This document shows, piece after piece, positions 18,753-28,060 of a stretch of DNA of 64,000 bases. The notes under the pieces were generated by a model. The model worked only from the letters and a program-made list of their open reading frames with translations, was not told the DNA's origin and searched no databases. The first letter of the stretch is position 1. The number at the start of each line of letters is the position of its first letter. The DNA is taken from contig NZ_CP108430.1 of assembly GCF_041435335.1 (NCBI RefSeq), positions 372,001 to 436,000 of the forward strand, given 5' to 3'. This stretch comes from Streptomyces sp. NBC_01283. Its GTDB lineage: Bacteria; Actinomycetota; Actinomycetes; Streptomycetales; Streptomycetaceae. A program made the translations under genes and the position numbers.

Positions 18753-19931
18753 TCAGGTCAGGTCGAGGAAGCTCCACCGGGCGTCCGGGCGGGCACCGCT
18801 CAGCCACTTGCCGCAGTTCTGGAGCACGACCGGACTGGAAGTGATGTGCTGCGCGCCCGTCCCCAGGTCGCGCAGGAAGCGGTCGACCGGGCCGCGGCGG
18901 ATCGCCGCCGATCCGGCCCAGCGGTGGACGGTGCGACCCACCTCGCACACGGTCGAGGTCGTATGGTTCAGGACGAGACGGATGAGAGTGTCCTGCTCCG
19001 TGCTCGGCAAACCGCCCTGGTCCAGGGTCTGTTCGATGTCCCGCCAGACGTCGTTCATCCAGGCTCGGGCGGCCCGCAGCCCGGCCTCCGCCGTCGCGTA
19101 CTCGGCGTGGAAGTGGGAGGTCTCGACCGCGGCGCCGCGCGAGCCGGTCCGCGCCGCGGCGACTCGCTTCAGCTCGTCCAGGAGCCGCCGGCCGACGCCG
19201 AGGGCCCAGCCCGTGTGCCCGATCGCTGACATGTTGACCAGGCCGAGGCGATAGACAGCGCCACCGTTGACCGGGGTGTCTGTGGTCGCGAGATAGGTGT
19301 ACTCGTGCGGCACGTACACATCGGTGCAGTGGTAGTCGACGCTGTGGGTCGCGCGCAGCCCGAGCACGTCCCAGTTGCCGTCCAGGGTCACCTGCGACTT
19401 CGGCATCGCCAGGACCCGCAGTTCACCGGTGCCCTCGACCTGGATCGCACTGGGGATGTGGGTGGCGTGGGCCATCCCGGAGGCGAACTGCCACTGGCCG
19501 CTGACACGGTAGCCGCCCTCCACGGAGACGGCCCGCCCGGGGCGTGTGCCGTGCCCGGAGAGCAGCGCGTACTTCCCGTTCGACACCTCGGGGAACAGCT
19601 CGGCCGCCGCATCGCGGGCGAGGTACGCCGCGGTGGTCCCGGTCATCAGCTGCAGCGCGAACATGGTCCACCCGGCCGCGGCGTCGTGGTAGCTCGCCCG
19701 CTCCACCGCTTCGATCAGCTGCCGCGGCGCGAACTCGTATCCGCCCAGGCTCAGCGGGAGCTCGGCCCGTACGATCCCGGTGTCCAGCAACGCCTGCGCC
19801 GTATCCTGCGGCAGTCTTCCCAACTCCGCGGCAGCATCGGCCCGTTCGTCGAGCATCCCGCCGAGCGCATCGATCCGCTCCAGCACCCCCGCCAGTTCCC
19901 CACTGACATGCAGCCGACCCCTGTCCCCCAT
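18753..19931 (-). CDS. Acyl-CoA dehydrogenase-fold flavoprotein (monooxygenase-like)
   Basis: 392 residues, usual length. Fold features: N-terminal helical domain (LPQDTAQALLDTGIVRAELP, LGGYEFAPRQLIEAVERASY), a middle beta domain (SGQWQFASGMAHATHIPSA), and a C-terminal helical domain. Sequence is closer to flavin-dependent hydroxylases of the HsaA/DszC kind than to true acyl-CoA dehydrogenases, because the usual catalytic Glu context is not evident. Would need a flavin reductase partner; none is nearby. ATG 19931 is preceded by AGGAGA. Confidence 0.82.
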   Translation of the reverse strand: MGDRGRLHVSGELAGVLERIDALGGMLDERADAAAELGRLPQDTAQALLDTGIVRAELPLSLGGYEFAPRQLIEAVERASYHDAAAGWTMFALQLMTGTTAAYLARDAAAELFPEVSNGKYALLSGHGTRPGRAVSVEGGYRVSGQWQFASGMAHATHIPSAIQVEGTGELRVLAMPKSQVTLDGNWDVLGLRATHSVDYHCTDVYVPHEYTYLATTDTPVNGGAVYRLGLVNMSAIGHTGWALGVGRRLLDELKRVAAARTGSRGAAVETSHFHAEYATAEAGLRAARAWMNDVWRDIEQTLDQGGLPSTEQDTLIRLVLNHTTSTVCEVGRTVHRWAGSAAIRRGPVDRFLRDLGTGAQHITSSPVVLQNCGKWLSGARPDARWSFLDLT

Positions 19932-20992
19932 GAAATTCCTCTCCTTGTGGCCTGTTTCCAGATCGTCTCACGCACCCTGCCAGCGGCCCGGCGGCAGGCT
20001 TCAACCAGACGTGCCCAAACGGCTGTTGAGGTCATTGACCATGGCCACAGGGCAGCGATAACTGGTCGGTGCGGGTGCGCTCTCTGCCGCATCCGCCGCG
20101 CCCCGACAGCCTGTCCCAGCCTGCGGGGCGCTCGGCACAGGTGGTTCCTCCACACCGGCTGCTGGCGGCCACCTGCCAATCCGCGCACTGCGACAGCCCG
20201 GCGTGGGACCAGCAGAGCCAACTCCTGCGTTCCATGGGCACCTTCGGCCCGTCCCGTCAGGTGTGGATGGTGCGGATCGGTGCGCTCGATGCGGATGCGC
20301 TGCGCGCCCTACAGATCCTGTACACGGCAGCAGCCCGCTTCGGCACACACGTGTCGAACTGGCTCCGGCCCTCGCTCCCGAGCACTGGCACGGGGGCCGT
20401 CTTTGCCGACGGCGGCGAGCTCGCGCTACGTGCGGCAGCCCTCGCTGACCAAGGACGCCCGCTGGGGCAACTGCACCCGGCCTGCTCTTGCCTGGGTGCT
20501 CGACCACCGCCCGCCTGAGGGACCTCCCCAAGGAGCGCGACGTCGGATGGCTGACCCGACACGACCGAGCCGCCCGCCCGGTTCCCCGCGGCGGACGGCT
20601 CACGTCTCACGTGTTCAGAGGTCAAGATCGGCGGCGGCGACGTAAGCGTCCTCGGCCACTGGACGACACCGGCCCGAGCCGGCGGCGGGATTCGAACCCG
20701 CGTTGCTCTCTTGGCAGGAGAAGTAGCCGCAACCTGCGCACCTGAACGACATTGACCCTAGCCGCCGGGCACCCCAAGGGCACCCGGATTACACCGCCAC
20801 CCCCCGACGCTCGCGCGCCACGAGGGACTCGTCGACCTGCCGGGGTCTCGCGGCTGCTGCCCCTCCGCATGACATGAGGCGAGGGAAGAGGGAGCGCTGA
20901 GCTCAGAGCGCCCCCGCAGCCCCATGGATTACGGCCCAGCTCGCTTGGTCCTGCGTATTCTCCCTTCAACTCGAACATGTTTCACTGCGAAC
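19932..20992. other. Long gene-poor stretch with a tRNA scar
   Basis: About 1060 bases. Several overlapping open frames exist on both strands but none has family features; they look like high-GC shadow frames. The only identifiable element is the tRNA-Gly-like 3' half at 20676-20722. Confidence 0.55.
20676..20722 (-). tRNA. tRNA-Gly(GCC) 3' half, remnant or att-site duplicate
   Basis: On the minus strand: anticodon arm TTCTC-CTGCCAA-GAGAG (20718-20722 / 20706-20710) with U33 and anticodon GCC, 4-base variable loop, T arm GCGGG-TTCGAAT-CCCGC (20697-20701 / 20685-20689), 3' acceptor strand CGCCGGC (20678-20684) and discriminator T. The 5' acceptor strand and D arm are absent; upstream sequence does not pair with the acceptor. 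A tRNA truncated exactly to its 3' half is typical of the duplicated end left when an integrase inserts an element into a tRNA gene. Confidence 0.65.
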
Positions 20993-22639
20993 ATGACTGA
21001 CACACCATCAGGTAATGAAGCGGACTACATCGTCGTGGGCGCAGGCAGCGCCGGTTGCATTGTGGCGCGCAGGCTCGCGGACACCGGCGCGAGTGTCATC
21101 CTGGTGGAGGCGGGAGCGAAGCGACTGGAGCGCTCGCGCGTCATCCGGGTCCCGGGGATGATCTCGATCATGCACTCCGTCCCCCAGGTGAAGAAGCGTT
21201 TCGACTGGGGCTACTACACCACTCCGCAGGAGCACGCAGCCGGCCGCCGCATTCCTGTCACCCGCGGCAAACTGCTCGGCGGCTCCAGCGCCATCAACGG
21301 CATGATCTTCGTCCGTGGCCACCGCCGCAACTACGACGACTGGGCCGCAGCCGGCTGCACCGGCTGGTCGCACGACGACATCTTGCCGTCCTTCAAGCGC
21401 ATGGAGGACTGGGAAGACGGTGCGACCGAACACCGCGGCGCCGGCGGCCCCGTGGCGGTCACCCGGCAGAGTGGACTCACCCCGGCCTCCCACGCCTTGG
21501 TGGACGCCTTCAGCGACGCACTGGATTCACCCCGCAACGACGACTACAACGGCGCGGAACAAGCGGGCGTCGGCGTCGTGCAGATGAGCGCCCGCGACGG
21601 TGTCCGCTACAGCGCCGCGCAGGCCTACCTCGGTGACGGTCGGCCCGTCGGCCTGCGGATACGTTCAGCGGCCACGGTCACGCGCGTCATGCTGGAAGAG
21701 GGCCGGTGCGTGGGGGTGGAGATCGCCGACGGCAACCAGCGGCAGGTGCTGCGCGCCGGGCGCGAGGTCGTGCTGTCGGCCGGTGTGGTGGGCTCCGCGC
21801 AGATTCTGCTGCTCTCCGGGATCGGTCCGGCAGACCAGCTGCGCAGCCTGGGGATCGATGTCGCCGCCGACCTGCCGGTCGGGCGAAACCTGCACGATCA
21901 CCTCTTCGTCCCGATGACGTTTCTTGCCCCCAGCGCACAACACCGCGGCACCGCAGGCCACTTCTTCGCCGGAATGCTCTCCGAGACGGTGCGCGGCGGC
22001 GGTTGGCTCGGCCGGACCGTCTTCGAGGCGATGGCCTTCGTACGCACGGCCGCAGCCGAAACTCCCGCCGATCAGCCCGATCTGCAGCTGCTCGCCCTTC
22101 CGTGGTCGTATCCGAGCCCCAACCAGGACGCCCCAATCCGGCACGCCGTCGACAAGCGGCCGGCGCTGACCGTGATGCCGACGCTCATCTACCCCAAGAG
22201 CCGTGGAGAGTTGCGCCTGGCATCCACCGACCCTGCCGCCGCCCCGCTGATCGACCCGGGCTTCCTCTCCGATCCCGACGATGCCCGTTTCCTCGTCGAG
22301 GGAATGAAACTCGTGCGGGAGGTCATGGCGCACAAGCGCCTCACGGAGGTCGTCACCGACGAGCTGCACCCGGGCCGAGCGATCACCGACGACGCGGACC
22401 TCGCCCGCGAGCTGCCGCAGCGCATCCACTCCGTCTACCACCCGGTCGGCACCTGCAAGATGGGCGGATACGAGGACCAGGACGCCGTCGTCGACCCAGA
22501 ACTGAAGGTGCGCGGCATAGAGGGCCTGCGCGTCGCCGACGCCGCGGTGATGCCGAGCATCACGGGAGGAAACACCAACGCTCCCGCCATGCTGATCGGC
22601 GAGCGGTGCGCGGAGTTGATGACCCACCACGGCAAGTGA
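20993..22639 (+). CDS. GMC family FAD-dependent oxidoreductase
   Basis: Oxidises an alcohol (choline, aryl or sugar alcohol) using FAD. 548 residues, typical for GMC. N-terminal ADP-binding motif YIVVGAGSAGCIVARRLAD; FAD loop GGSSAINGMIFVRGHRRNYDDW at about residues 95-116; second GMC signature GVVGSAQILLLSGIGPADQL; C-terminal catalytic pair in YHPVGTCKMG (His) and ITGGNTNAPAMLIGER (Asn). ATG 20993 fits better than the longer frame from 20924. No operon partner. Confidence 0.93.
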   Translation: MTDTPSGNEADYIVVGAGSAGCIVARRLADTGASVILVEAGAKRLERSRVIRVPGMISIMHSVPQVKKRFDWGYYTTPQEHAAGRRIPVTRGKLLGGSSAINGMIFVRGHRRNYDDWAAAGCTGWSHDDILPSFKRMEDWEDGATEHRGAGGPVAVTRQSGLTPASHALVDAFSDALDSPRNDDYNGAEQAGVGVVQMSARDGVRYSAAQAYLGDGRPVGLRIRSAATVTRVMLEEGRCVGVEIADGNQRQVLRAGREVVLSAGVVGSAQILLLSGIGPADQLRSLGIDVAADLPVGRNLHDHLFVPMTFLAPSAQHRGTAGHFFAGMLSETVRGGGWLGRTVFEAMAFVRTAAAETPADQPDLQLLALPWSYPSPNQDAPIRHAVDKRPALTVMPTLIYPKSRGELRLASTDPAAAPLIDPGFLSDPDDARFLVEGMKLVREVMAHKRLTEVVTDELHPGRAITDDADLARELPQRIHSVYHPVGTCKMGGYEDQDAVVDPELKVRGIEGLRVADAAVMPSITGGNTNAPAMLIGERCAELMTHHGK

Positions 22640-22855
22640 GGCCCGGACGACGCCGCACCGCTCCCTCATCGTAGGACAGCCGCTCTATCAGCCAGTTCGT
22701 GACCGGCCAGCACGATGGCCAGACAGTCAGGCGCCGCAGACGGCAGGATATCGCTCCCGTGAACGAGCCGCCGCGTTGAGGGCGCGGTCTTGCAGGGCAC
22801 ACCGCGGCACGGTGGTCGGGAGGGGCTTGGCGGGGGCACGGAACAGAGTCTGGGT

Positions 22856-23562
22856 ATGGCTTTTCGTGGGCGTCGTGGTCCTTGCCGGCGATTGGTGGTT
22901 CCGTCGGTGAACGCGGCCCCGGAGCCGGACTCCTACGGCTACGACCCCCGCGCGCAGGCCGTCCGCGGCAGTTCCAGCTTGCTCAGCGCCCCCGAGCTGG
23001 CCAAGGGGACGCCGTATCGCAGCACGCTCCCGGGCGGCAGCGAACCGGTCTACTTCCGCGTCGCGCTCGACGCGAAGTTACACACGTACGTATCGGTGGT
23101 GGGCATCCCCAGTCCGGGGACCGAGCGCACGTCGACGAACTCGCTGCGGGTCACGCTCGACGCCGACGGCCATCGCTGTGATCGCAAGGGTGCGGGGTTC
23201 GCGATTGGACCGGCGCAGCCGCTGGCCGCCTACACGAGCCGCATGATCGCCCCGCCCGAGGGTGCGGCAGAGGCGAAGTGCCAGCAGGCCGACACCTGTT
23301 TCGTGGCCGTCTCCCGCTACCGTCAGCGCGCCGGGACCGCCCCGTGGGGGCTTGATCTGCGTGTCGACGCCGAGCCTCCGCTGAAGAAGGCGCGAGTCGA
23401 CGGCCCCGCTGCGCGCACCCCCCCGTACCCCCACGCCGGGCGCCACCCCGTCCGCCGTGGACGGCGGGGCGGGATTCGCGGTCGCGGCACGAGTACCTAG
23501 CGGCACCGCAACCGATGAAATCCCCCGGGGCAGTCGCGGTTCTACAAGGTCCTGCAACACGC
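22856..23562 (+). pseudogene. Exported domain protein of a Streptomyces family, multiply frameshifted
   Basis: The central frame reads DSYGYDPRAQAVRGSSSLLS, SEPVYFRVALDAKLHTYVSV, SLRVTLDADGHRCD, KCQQADTCFVAVSRYRQRAG, a pattern I associate with exported proteins encoded near type VII secretion genes in Streptomyces. A hydrophobic signal-like stretch (WLFVGVVVLAGDWW) is in another frame just upstream, and GQSRFYKVLQHAL, the expected continuation, is in yet another downstream. At least three frame breaks and loss of the C-terminal half. No secretion genes are in the window. Confidence 0.45.
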
Positions 23563-23563
23563 T

Positions 23564-24619
23564 TTAATCTCCGCCGCCTCCGTCGCCGCCTCCATCACTG
23601 CCGCCATCTCCTCCCCCGTCTCCGCCGTCCCCGCCGTCCGAGCCCCAACCGTCCGAGCCGCCCGGTTCGTTGTCGTCCCTGCCCGTGCCCAGGTTGCTGA
23701 ACCAGGGGCGATCCCAGGCGTCGTCTGTGACCAGCGGCTCACCGTCACCACGCGAGCGCTGGATTCGGAAGCGGGCCGTGCCTGTAGTGTCACCCAGGCC
23801 GAATGCGGCCGCGAAGGCCTGGGCCACGACGGCGTCCAGCGGGTCCCGGCTCTCGTACTCCACGGACGCCAAAGGCAGCAACACCGTGCCGGGATCAAAG
23901 GCGGATCGGCGCGGGGGCTTCTGCAGCAAGGCCACCCGCTGCTCGTCGCGCAGCAGCCAGGAGCTCACGCCGTTCGCCCGTCGCAACTCCCAGACGCCCT
24001 GGGGCAGCCTGGCCTGCGCGTAGCTCTTGGACTTTCGCAGCTTCCTCCTCAGGACGAGGGTGGCGGGTACGTTCCCGACGGTCATCCGCAGCCCCTGTGC
24101 TTGATCCGCGGTGCTGCTCAGGAACCCGTGCGGCGCTCGTATCCGTACGAAGGGAGCGCCCGGCCCCCACACGTCCACACGGACGAGTCGGCGGTCCACG
24201 GCTACGCCCACCTGACCGGCCGGTCCGTGGGCGTAGCGTCGGGCGATCCACAACGGCACGCCCTCCGTCCGAGCCAGCTCGGCCAAGGCGTGCACCTGGG
24301 CGGGCCCGCCACAGTGCCGTACCGCAGCCGAACCGAGTTTCAGCGCGAATTCGGCCGCCTGGCGCACTTTCACGGGAACGGCGCTGCCACTGACGCGAGT
24401 TATCGGGACGATGCCGCTGCCGGTGGCCAGCCGGTCCAGCGGACGTTCCGAGCCGCCGCCACCGAGCCAGTGGCCGCGCTGGAACGCGTCGGCCATGGCC
24501 GGCAGGTTCAGCTCGCTCAGCGGCGACACCCTGCTGCCACGACGCAGTTCTTGCTCCGTCAGCTGAACGGTCCTCGCCAGCGGATTCCTCGACCGTTCCG
24601 AATAGAGCACCTGGCTCAT
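23564..24619 (-). CDS. Hypothetical protein with Gly/Asp-rich tail
   Basis: 351 residues, not recognised. Residues 1-300 have regular secondary structure and no membrane segment (GSAVPVKVRQAAEFALKLGS, GVWELRRANGVSSWLLRDEQ). The last 35 residues are a Gly/Asp repeat tail (GSDGGDGGDGGGDGGSDGG). Start ATG 24619 gives MSQVLYSERS; the ribosome site is weak but present. Its 3' end touches the preceding pseudogene. Confidence 0.7.
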   Translation of the reverse strand: MSQVLYSERSRNPLARTVQLTEQELRRGSRVSPLSELNLPAMADAFQRGHWLGGGGSERPLDRLATGSGIVPITRVSGSAVPVKVRQAAEFALKLGSAAVRHCGGPAQVHALAELARTEGVPLWIARRYAHGPAGQVGVAVDRRLVRVDVWGPGAPFVRIRAPHGFLSSTADQAQGLRMTVGNVPATLVLRRKLRKSKSYAQARLPQGVWELRRANGVSSWLLRDEQRVALLQKPPRRSAFDPGTVLLPLASVEYESRDPLDAVVAQAFAAAFGLGDTTGTARFRIQRSRGDGEPLVTDDAWDRPWFSNLGTGRDDNEPGGSDGWGSDGGDGGDGGGDGGSDGGGDGGGGD

Positions 24620-24889
24620 GTCATCCCCCGTAAGCGTGTGATCCAGTGAAAGAGCCTATCGAGCCTGAGGGTGCACGCGCGCGGCGTCCGGAGCCAGGGG
24701 CCCTCAGCACTCCGTTGGCCTCGATCGTTCATGAGTTCCCGGCAGCTTGCTGACGGGACTCTGTGTACGTGGTGTGCGGTCTTTTCGGGGCCGGGGCAGG
24801 GCGAGGGCCCGGCTGTCGTGTCGGGTGGGCGCCGGGTTCCATTTCACCGATGTGGTGGTGCGGGTTGTCGGGGCGTTCGACGCTTCTGG

Positions 24890-25703
24890 TCAGCCAGGGC
24901 TCGGCAAGGCATGGAGCCTGTCGATTGCGTGGGTGATGACATCGGTCCAGGACCATCGGGCGGTGAAGCGCAGCCAATGGCGGCGGCCGGTGTTCACGAG
25001 CTGGGCGGCAGGACAGGCGCATGCGGAGCTTCTTGCGTTCCCAGCGGCGGGTCTTACCGGTCAGGGCGAGCTCGGGCCGCTCGGTGCCGTCGGCGTCGTA
25101 GGCCGGAGTCCACGCCTTCTTCGGGATCTTCAGCACGGCCTGGTGGATGGTGTCGGCGATGGTCGTGCCGACGGAATACGACAGCCACCGACCGGGCCGG
25201 GAGAGCCAGTCGAGGAAGGCGTGGGTGCCGCCGGCGGAGTCGGTGCGGATCAGTGTCTGGCGTCCCCGCCTCAGGTGTCCGGGCAGTTGGGCCAGGGCGA
25301 GTCGGGTGCTGGTGATGTGGTCGGCGGCGGTGTTGCTGCCTGCGTTGCCGGGCCGCATCAGGGCGGCCACCGGTTGTCCTGATCCGGCGGGGCCGTGGTC
25401 GACGAACGCGACGAGGGGATGGTGTCCGAAGGTCTTCTTCCAGGTCGCGGTGGCGTCCTGTTTCTCGGAGTGCTCGAGCACCAGCACGCCGTCGATGTCC
25501 ACGGTCACCTGGCCGTCGGCGGCCGGAATGCTCGCAGCTGCCAACTCCCCGACGCGTTGGCGTGTTTGGACTCGGGCCGAGTGAATCGCGGTGAAGGCCT
25601 CCGGCCCGGACGCGGCGAGGGTGTCGATGAGCCGGGAGAGTGTCGGGGCGGAGGCCACCGGGCCGAACGCGCCTTCCGTACTGCAGGTAGCAGTAGTTCG
25701 CAC
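24890..25703 (-). pseudogene. IS1380-family transposase remnant, copy 1
   Basis: Recognisable segments: VTVDIDGVLVLEHSEKQDAT, ATWKKTFGHHPLVAFVDHG, RPGNAGSNTAADHITSTRLA, LIRTDSAGGTHAFLDWLSRP, VLKIPKKAWTPAYDADGTE. The N-terminal 90 residues are missing, about 150-200 residues are deleted after DADGTE, and the C-terminus (AQLVNTGRRHWLRF, HALPSPG, stop at 24890) is in another frame. Cannot be active. Confidence 0.85.
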
Positions 25704-25940
25704 TCTGATTCACAACAGGTGACGATCAGGTCTCGGTTGGGCAAGGCGGAATGAACTGGGCATCGGCCTGAGCAGTCACGCAAGAGCTTGATGCTCCGCC
25801 AACTCACTCTAAATAGTCGGGTTTTGACCCTTTGCCAGCCATGCCCAACTGAGTCAGATTCAGGATAGTTTGATCATGTTACGGTCCTTGAGTCCGAACA
25901 GCCCGCGACGTCTGTCGCGTTATGAACACTGAGGTTGAGA
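25704..25940. other. Low-GC promoter region of the small secreted protein
   Basis: AT-richer than its surroundings (for example CTAAATAGTCGGG and GGATAGTTTGATCATGTTAC). Likely contains the promoter of the gene at 25941. No conserved -10/-35 could be fixed with confidence. Confidence 0.35.
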
Positions 25941-26465
25941 ATGACTAGGTCCGGTATTTTTAAAGCGACTTGCTCGGCAGTCATGACCGGTGCCCTACTG
26001 GTAGCAGTTGCACCCGCAGCGTCTGCCTCAACTGCCGGGCCGCGCGATACAAATCCTGCCGCCGTCGCTGGCATTGACGATAATGGCGCTTACGTGGATC
26101 TCGCTTCGCAGGGCTACACCTACGAAGAAGCCGTCGAGGCCTTCAAGGACTCCCCCGTTGCGACCGTGGTGCGGGGAGAAATTCCGGAGGGGAAGGCTCC
26201 TGAGGCCATGCCGCGTGGTGTCAGTCTCGGCTGGTACGTCTACGTGAAGCTGAACAAGTCGCAGGCCAAGGCCGTCAACGCTGGGTCCGCGGCCACTGCA
26301 GCCGGTCTGATCGGCGCCATCACCGGGGGAATCGGTGGAGCCGTCGCCGCAGGCGTCTACGCCTCGGTGGTATCCATGGGGGCTGATAAGATCAACAAGT
26401 GCAAGAAGGGCGTCGAGTTCAAGTTTACCTACCTTGCAAAGTTCAAGGGCGCCAAGTGCTACTAA
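25941..26465 (+). CDS. Small secreted protein with glycine-zipper segment
   Basis: 174 residues. Sec signal peptide at 1-30 (FKATCSAVMTGALLVAVAPA, cleavage after ASA). The mature part has an acidic domain (YTYEEAVEAFKDSP) and WYVYVKLNKSQAKAVNAGS. A glycine-zipper hydrophobic stretch follows (AAGLIGAITGGIGGAVAAGV), then a Lys/Cys-rich tail (NKCKKGVEFKFTYLAKFKGA, ending KCY). Two Cys near the end could form a disulfide. The architecture resembles membrane-active peptides and bacteriocin precursors, but I know no specific family. ATG 25941 has GAGG upstream. Lower GC than neighbours and flanked by IS1380 remnants. Confidence 0.75.
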   Translation: MTRSGIFKATCSAVMTGALLVAVAPAASASTAGPRDTNPAAVAGIDDNGAYVDLASQGYTYEEAVEAFKDSPVATVVRGEIPEGKAPEAMPRGVSLGWYVYVKLNKSQAKAVNAGSAATAAGLIGAITGGIGGAVAAGVYASVVSMGADKINKCKKGVEFKFTYLAKFKGAKCY

Positions 26466-26482
26466 AGGCATAGGAGTTGAGC

Positions 26483-26671
26483 ATGCGCACACCACCCTCA
26501 AAAGGTACAGGTATGCTCGCTGCCGCATTCATCTTCTTCTTTATTCTGCTGATCAGCAGCGAATTCATGACTGATGACGGAAGCGTCGCCCAAGCGGCTC
26601 TGTTCTACGCGGCCATCGCAGTACCGGGCGGCCTGTTGGTCTTCTGGGTCGCGACTAGAGGGCGACGCTGA
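26483..26671 (+). CDS. Tiny two-helix membrane protein
   Basis: 62 residues with two hydrophobic helices (MLAAAFIFFFILLISSEFM and AALFYAAIAVPGGLLVFWVA) and a basic end (RGRR). Begins 17 bases after the secreted protein gene with GGAG upstream of ATG 26483, so co-transcribed. Small two-helix partners of secreted membrane-active peptides are often immunity proteins; that role here is inference only. Confidence 0.65.
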   Translation: MRTPPSKGTGMLAAAFIFFFILLISSEFMTDDGSVAQAALFYAAIAVPGGLLVFWVATRGRR

Positions 26672-26984
26672 CTCATATACCGAGGTGGAGCTTTCCGCTC
26701 CGCCTCGGGATGTGGCAGGTCGACTTCCAGTACTGACGGGTGTACGTCGTGCAGATCAACGAGCCGAGCCACTGAGCCTCCGCAACGCCCTCGCTGCTGG
26801 CGGGGGCGTTGTGCTGTCTAACCTCGATCTTTCGTGATTGGCCGTCGGCTCCTGCTTGCGGCCAGTTTGCGTTCGGCGATGCTCTTCAGGCCTGACGGAG
26901 GCCCGGCTCTCGCGTCGGGTGCGCGCCGGGTTCCACGGTTCCGGTGGAGTGGTTCAGGTTCGGCGGGACGGATGGATGTGCTGG
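26672..26984. other. Intergenic region, 3' flank of IS1380 copy 2
   Basis: 313 bases without a gene. A stretch at about 26893-26995 (CTCGCGTCGGGTGCGCGCCG) resembles the region downstream of copy 1 at about 24796-24905, so it is part of the IS 3' end. Confidence 0.5.
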
Positions 26985-27925
26985 TCAGTCAGGGTTTGGG
27001 AGGATGTCAAGTCGCTGGATCGCGTCGGTGATGATGTCGGTCCAGGGCCAGCGCCGGGCGAATCTGAGGTGCCGTCGGCGGCCGGTGGCGACAAGCTGGG
27101 CGGCAGCGGAAAACAGCCCCAGCCACAAGCGTCGGGGCTCCCACCTGCGGGCTTCGCCCGTCAGGGCGAGCATGGGCATCCAGGCCGGCAGGTCCAGGGC
27201 GATCTGGACGATCTCCAACCAGATCTGGTTCTGCGCGGCGTCGTGCAGGGGCAGGTTGGGCAGGCCGGTGGCGCAGCCATTACGGATGCGGTCCTCGGCG
27301 CGGGCACGTCGGCGGCGCCGCAATTCCAGGGCCTCGATCTTCTCGCCGGTAACGGTGGTGGCAAGGCAGGTCAGCCGCAGCCCGTCGGCGTCGGTGAGGT
27401 GCAACTGGGCGCCGGGGTGCGGGCGTTCTTTGCGCACGATCAGCCGCATGCCTGCTGGCCAGCCCTTGAGGCAGTCGCTGCCCGCGTCGAGTTCGGCGAC
27501 CCAGGCGCCGTCACGGATGGCTCCGCCGGGCTCGACGGCCACCGTCCAGGCGGAGGCGGGAACCTTCAGAACGGCCTGGTGGATGGCGTCGGTGACGGTC
27601 ATTCCGACCGAGTAGGACATCCAACGGCCGCGCTTGGCGAGCCAGGCCACGAACTCATGAGTGCCACCACGGGAATCGGTACGGATCAGTGTCTGGCGGC
27701 CACGGCGGTACTTCTTCGGCGTCTGAGCCAGAACGAGTTCAGCGATCGCTATGTGATCGGCGGCCGTGTTGGAGCCCGCGTTCCCGGGCCGCCGCAGCGC
27801 GGCAACCGGCTCCCCGCTGCCGCCCGGGCCGTGATCGACGAAGCCCATCAGCGGGTGGTGTCCGAAGGTTCCTCCAGGTCGCGGTGGCGTCCTGCTTCTC
27901 GGAGTGCACCAGCACAAGCGCGGGA
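26985..27925 (-). pseudogene. IS1380-family transposase remnant, copy 2
   Basis: Longer than copy 1. Contains GHHPLMGFVDHGPGGSGEPV, RPGNAGSNTAADHIAIAELV, LIRTDSRGGTHEFVAWLAKR, RKERPHPGAQLHLTDADGLR, RARAEDRIRNGCATGLPNLP and the C-terminal RFARRWPWTDIITDAIQRLD. The first recognisable block (LVLVHSEKQDATATWR) is in a different frame, giving a frameshift near 27870, and the N-terminal 100 residues are absent. Related to but not identical with copy 1. Confidence 0.85.
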
Positions 27926-28060
27926 CAGGCGTTGGTGCACGGGAATGCGCGTGGGACCGGCTTCAGCGCTCTCCGTCTACGAACAAGGCACCCGCAAGCT
28001 CGCCGGTGTCGCGAAGGCCCTCGCGAAGAAGGCCAAGAAGGCCAAGAAGGCTTCAGATGG

